DNA of 8,583 nucleotides, taken from positions 1 to 8,583 of the forward strand of contig JAUNPT010000098.1 of NCBI GenBank assembly GCA_030536565.1, written 5' to 3'. Below, in pieces: positions 6,471 to 8,583 of this stretch. Under the pieces are notes generated by a model. The model searched no databases and was not told the DNA's origin. It saw only the letters and a list, made by a program, of their open reading frames with translations. The number at the start of each line of letters is the position of its first letter. The stretch's first letter is position 1. The position numbers and the translations under genes were made by a program. This DNA comes from Eubacteriales bacterium. Lineage in GTDB: Bacteria; Bacillota; Clostridia; Lachnospirales; Lachnospiraceae.

Positions 6471-7301
6471 ATGACAAAATATGTTGTGGATTCTTCCTGT
6501 GAAGCAGTTTCATACAGGGGTCAGAGAATCGAATCAGCGCCTTTGATGATATATACAGATGAAGTAAGCTATATAGATGATGGAAGTATGGATATCCATA
6601 ATATGCTTGATACGCTGGAGGACTATAAAGGGCGTTCATATACAGCGTGTCCCGGTACGGAAAGCTGGCTTAAGGCATTTGAAGGCGGAGATTTAATTTA
6701 TGTTGTGGCTATGACAAGCGGGTTGTCAGGAACCTATAATTCAGCCATGGTTGCTAAGGATATATATCTTCAGGAACATCCAGAGGCCAGAGTGGAGGTG
6801 TTTGATACATTAAGCACAGGGCCTGAGTCAAAGCTTGTGGTTGAAAAGATTATTGAGCTGGATAAGAGTGGCTGTACATTTGATGAAGTATGCAGTAAGA
6901 TCAGAGAATATATGAAACATACAAGACTGTTTTTTGCGTTGGGTTCTCTGCACAATATGGGGCAGAATGGACGCGTTAACAAGGTTCTTGTTTCAGCTAT
7001 AGGGCTCCTTGGAATCAGTATAATTGCAACAGCGAGTGAGGAAGGAAAAGTAAAGCCTATAGCAAAGGCACGTGGAGAAAGAAAGGTTATTAAGCATATT
7101 CTTGAGGAAATATCTGGTGCTGGGTATAAGGGTGGCAAACTAAGAATCAGTCACGTTGAAAATGAGCCGCTTGCAATTAAGGTGGCAGATGGAATCAGGG
7201 GAAATTATGCAGATGCAGATATAGAAATTTATCCAGCAGGAGGACTTTGTAGTTATTATGCAGAGCGTGGTGGAATTATAATCGGATGTGAAACAGAATA
7301 A
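6471..7301 (+). CDS. DegV-family protein, predicted fatty-acid-binding (FakB-like)
   Basis: This is a soluble cytoplasmic protein of 276 residues, the normal DegV length. DegV proteins hold one fatty acid in a buried tunnel, and the FakB members present it to the kinase FakA, which makes acyl phosphate for phospholipid synthesis. Visible family motifs are VVDSSCEAV (5-13), YTACPGTESW (57-66, the head-group loop, differing from the TSQPS form common in FakB), TSGLSGTYNSA (82-92), VFDTLSTGPE (110-119), the GSLHNMGQNGRVNK block (158-171) and the ATASEEGKV segment (187-194). No fakA-like gene (DAK-type kinase) is in the window, so the partner would be elsewhere. The gene is divergent from a TetR regulator, has its own promoter at 6386-6414 and ends at a strong terminator, so it is probably monocistronic. 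Fatty acid binding is inferred from the family; the bound lipid cannot be told from sequence. Confidence 0.9.
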   Translation: MTKYVVDSSCEAVSYRGQRIESAPLMIYTDEVSYIDDGSMDIHNMLDTLEDYKGRSYTACPGTESWLKAFEGGDLIYVVAMTSGLSGTYNSAMVAKDIYLQEHPEARVEVFDTLSTGPESKLVVEKIIELDKSGCTFDEVCSKIREYMKHTRLFFALGSLHNMGQNGRVNKVLVSAIGLLGISIIATASEEGKVKPIAKARGERKVIKHILEEISGAGYKGGKLRISHVENEPLAIKVADGIRGNYADADIEIYPAGGLCSYYAERGGIIIGCETE

Positions 7302-7306
7302 TAAAG

Positions 7307-7347
7307 AAATACGCACGTTTCTGCAATTGCAGAAACGTGCGTATTTT
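7307..7347 (+). terminator. Perfect 40-bp palindrome, Rho-independent terminator after the DegV gene
   Basis: Bases 7307-7326 and 7327-7346 are exact reverse complements. The RNA would form a stem of about 18 bp with a GC-rich middle (ACGCACG...CGTGCGT) and a tight loop, starting 6 bp after the stop codon and followed by four U. The U-tract is short, but the stem is long. The A-run on the other side would supply U residues for minus-strand transcripts, so it may work in both directions. Confidence 0.85.
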
Positions 7348-7372
7348 ACGTGAATTATATAAAAAATATGTA

Positions 7373-7386
7373 ATATAGAGCTATAT
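7373..7386. repeat. Small inverted repeat upstream of the oxidoreductase gene
   Basis: ATATAG (7373-7378) and CTATAT (7381-7386) are 6-bp inverted arms around AG. The element lies in the 158-bp space between the DegV gene and the oxidoreductase gene, which is very A/T-rich and has no convincing -35/-10 pair. It may be an operator or a chance A/T palindrome. Confidence 0.25.
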
Positions 7387-7459
7387 GGCGTATAAATAAT
7401 GGGAATTACAGAAAATATTATGTTAATCTGATAAGAGTGAAGATTTTTTGCAGGACAAA

Positions 7460-8583
7460 ATGGAGAGTAAAAATATGGAGAATGGTTTGGTTGATATAGT
7501 GAAAAAATATCGTTTTATTATTGTGGGCTCCGGATGGCGTTCTATGTATTATGTGCGTGCAGCAAAGGCACTGCCACATATATTCAGTCTGGAGGCCATG
7601 CTTTGCAGAACAAAAGAAAAGGCAGAAAAAATTGCAGGAGAAATGGATATACATACAACAACATCTGTTGAAGAATGTGAAAGGATTAAACCGGATTTCG
7701 TAGTCGTTGCAGTAAATAAATCATCAATTGGAGAAGTTTCAAAGGAATGGCTGTCAAAAGGATTTACCGTACTTTGTGAGACACCACCAACAGTAGATGA
7801 AAACGAGCTGCGTCAGTTATGGAGGCTGCATAAAGAAAAAGGCTTCCGACTGTGTGTTGCGGAGCAGTATTTTATGTATCCATCGTATGGAGCAATACTT
7901 AAGGTTTTGGAAAAAGGGATTATCGGAGAACCTTATAATGTAAATATATCATTGGCTCATGAATATCATGGGGCAAGCCTTATGAAAAAAATACTTCATA
8001 CAGAAGATGAGACATTTACTATAACTGGGAAAAAATATACATTTCCTGTTAAGGAAACTGCTAATCGTTATGAGAGGTTTACTGATGGACGTGTTGGTCA
8101 TAAAAGCAGGGACGTTATGACTATAGAATTTGAAAGCGGAAAGACTGCATACTATGATTTCAGTTCAGAGCAGTACCGCTCTAAAATAAGAAGTAATTAT
8201 CTGAAAGTACAGGGAGTCAGCGGTGAACTGGTAAGTGTTGACGGATTGTTTACCCGAGTCCAGTATATGAATGAAAACAACCAGCCTGAGGAACAAAATA
8301 TTGTTATAGATACAAGACAGCTCATAATGGGTGATGTTAATCCTAATTTAAATGAAGTGGATGAGGTTGTCGGTATAAGCATGGGGAAAGGTGTAAAGAG
8401 CACAAATTTATATACTCCCAGAAAAGAATTTGGATTATGCGGTCTGTCAGAAGATGAGACTGCAGTTGCCTTTATGATGCAGGGAGCAGGAATATATAAT
8501 GAGGGGGGAAAAGAATTATATCCTCTAAAGGATGCTTTGACAGATGCATATATGGCAGGTCTTATGCAGAGGGCACTAAATAA
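7460..8583 (+). CDS. Gfo/Idh/MocA-family oxidoreductase with altered EKP motif, cut by the window end
   Basis: The frame is open from 7460 to the last base without a stop (374 complete codons), so the 3' end is missing. Residues 17-115 form a Rossmann NAD(P) domain: YRFIIVGSGWRSMYY (17-31, glycine loop GSGWRS), acidic and basic turn residues after LEAMLCRT (44-51), PDFVVVAVN (78-86) and VLCETPPTV (104-112). In classical members the last motif reads EKP with a catalytic lysine; here it is E107-T108-P109. The C-terminal domain starts at about AEQYFMYPSYG (134-144) and has the family's GIIGEPYNVNIS strand (153-164). Members with ETP occur in uncharacterised Clostridia proteins, so this may be a non-oxidoreductase branch or one with another catalytic residue. 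The substrate is unknown; sugars, inositols or cyclic diols are typical. ATG 7460 has AGGA 4 bases upstream. ATG 7475, with GGAG 9 bases upstream, is an equally fair start. Confidence 0.85.
   Translation, partial: MESKNMENGLVDIVKKYRFIIVGSGWRSMYYVRAAKALPHIFSLEAMLCRTKEKAEKIAGEMDIHTTTSVEECERIKPDFVVVAVNKSSIGEVSKEWLSKGFTVLCETPPTVDENELRQLWRLHKEKGFRLCVAEQYFMYPSYGAILKVLEKGIIGEPYNVNISLAHEYHGASLMKKILHTEDETFTITGKKYTFPVKETANRYERFTDGRVGHKSRDVMTIEFESGKTAYYDFSSEQYRSKIRSNYLKVQGVSGELVSVDGLFTRVQYMNENNQPEEQNIVIDTRQLIMGDVNPNLNEVDEVVGISMGKGVKSTNLYTPRKEFGLCGLSEDETAVAFMMQGAGIYNEGGKELYPLKDALTDAYMAGLMQRALN

Noticed and set aside
7418..7703. Short open frames on both strands over the beginning of the oxidoreductase gene
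   Set aside because: They overlap the N-terminal Rossmann region of the long open frame from 7460, which has clear family motifs, so they are shadows.

Overview
The window looks like chromosomal DNA of a low-GC, anaerobic Clostridia-type Firmicute, most likely Lachnospiraceae. This rests on the A/T-rich codon use, the AGGAG-type ribosome binding sites, the use of TTG starts, and protein families that are typical of that group: the GNAT_acetyltran family, a DegV protein, a GGDEF/EAL protein whose GGDEF half has decayed, and a short trigger-factor-like protein. The family calls come from reading the translated sequence, not from a database search.

Layout. Positions 1-661 hold no intact gene. 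Bases 1-120 show nothing I can identify. They are followed by a frameshifted, shortened remnant of a small two-helix membrane protein (121-425, +), a protein-like minus-strand fragment (449-610) and a 10-bp tandem repeat (609-631). A forward gene series follows: a GNAT acetyltransferase (662-1462, TTG start), a trigger-factor-like FKBP isomerase without the ribosome-docking domain (1521-2456) and an MFS transporter (2473-3642). The last two are 16 bp apart and are almost certainly one transcript. A sigma-A-type promoter at 3654-3681 then starts a separate unit: a 669-residue cyclic-di-GMP protein with two PAS-like sensor segments, a degenerate GGDEF and an intact EAL domain (3784-5793), predicted to be a phosphodiesterase.

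That gene converges on a minus-strand TetR-type regulator (5796-6326), with only 2 bp between the stop codons. The TetR gene is divergent from a DegV-family fatty-acid-binding protein (6471-7301). The space between these two holds a 30-bp element (6385-6414) whose inverted ends can be read as a sigma-A promoter in both directions, with each -35 overlapping the opposite -10. A 19-bp inverted repeat sits at the predicted TetR transcript start. A perfect 40-bp palindrome (7307-7346) ends the DegV unit. The window closes inside a Gfo/Idh/MocA-type oxidoreductase (7460 to beyond 8583) in which the usual catalytic lysine of the EKP motif is threonine.

How the parts relate. The best-supported functional module is the divergent TetR/DegV pair, which looks like a locally regulated fatty-acid carrier. 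The trigger-factor-like protein and the transporter are linked by operon structure only, and no shared pathway can be read from the sequence. The cyclic-di-GMP gene is a stand-alone signalling unit. I found no CRISPR array, tRNA, rRNA, insertion sequence or prophage. Nothing here is convincing as a wholly new system. The most distinctive items are the symmetric bidirectional promoter/operator, the ribosome-domain-less trigger factor, and the oxidoreductase lacking its catalytic lysine.
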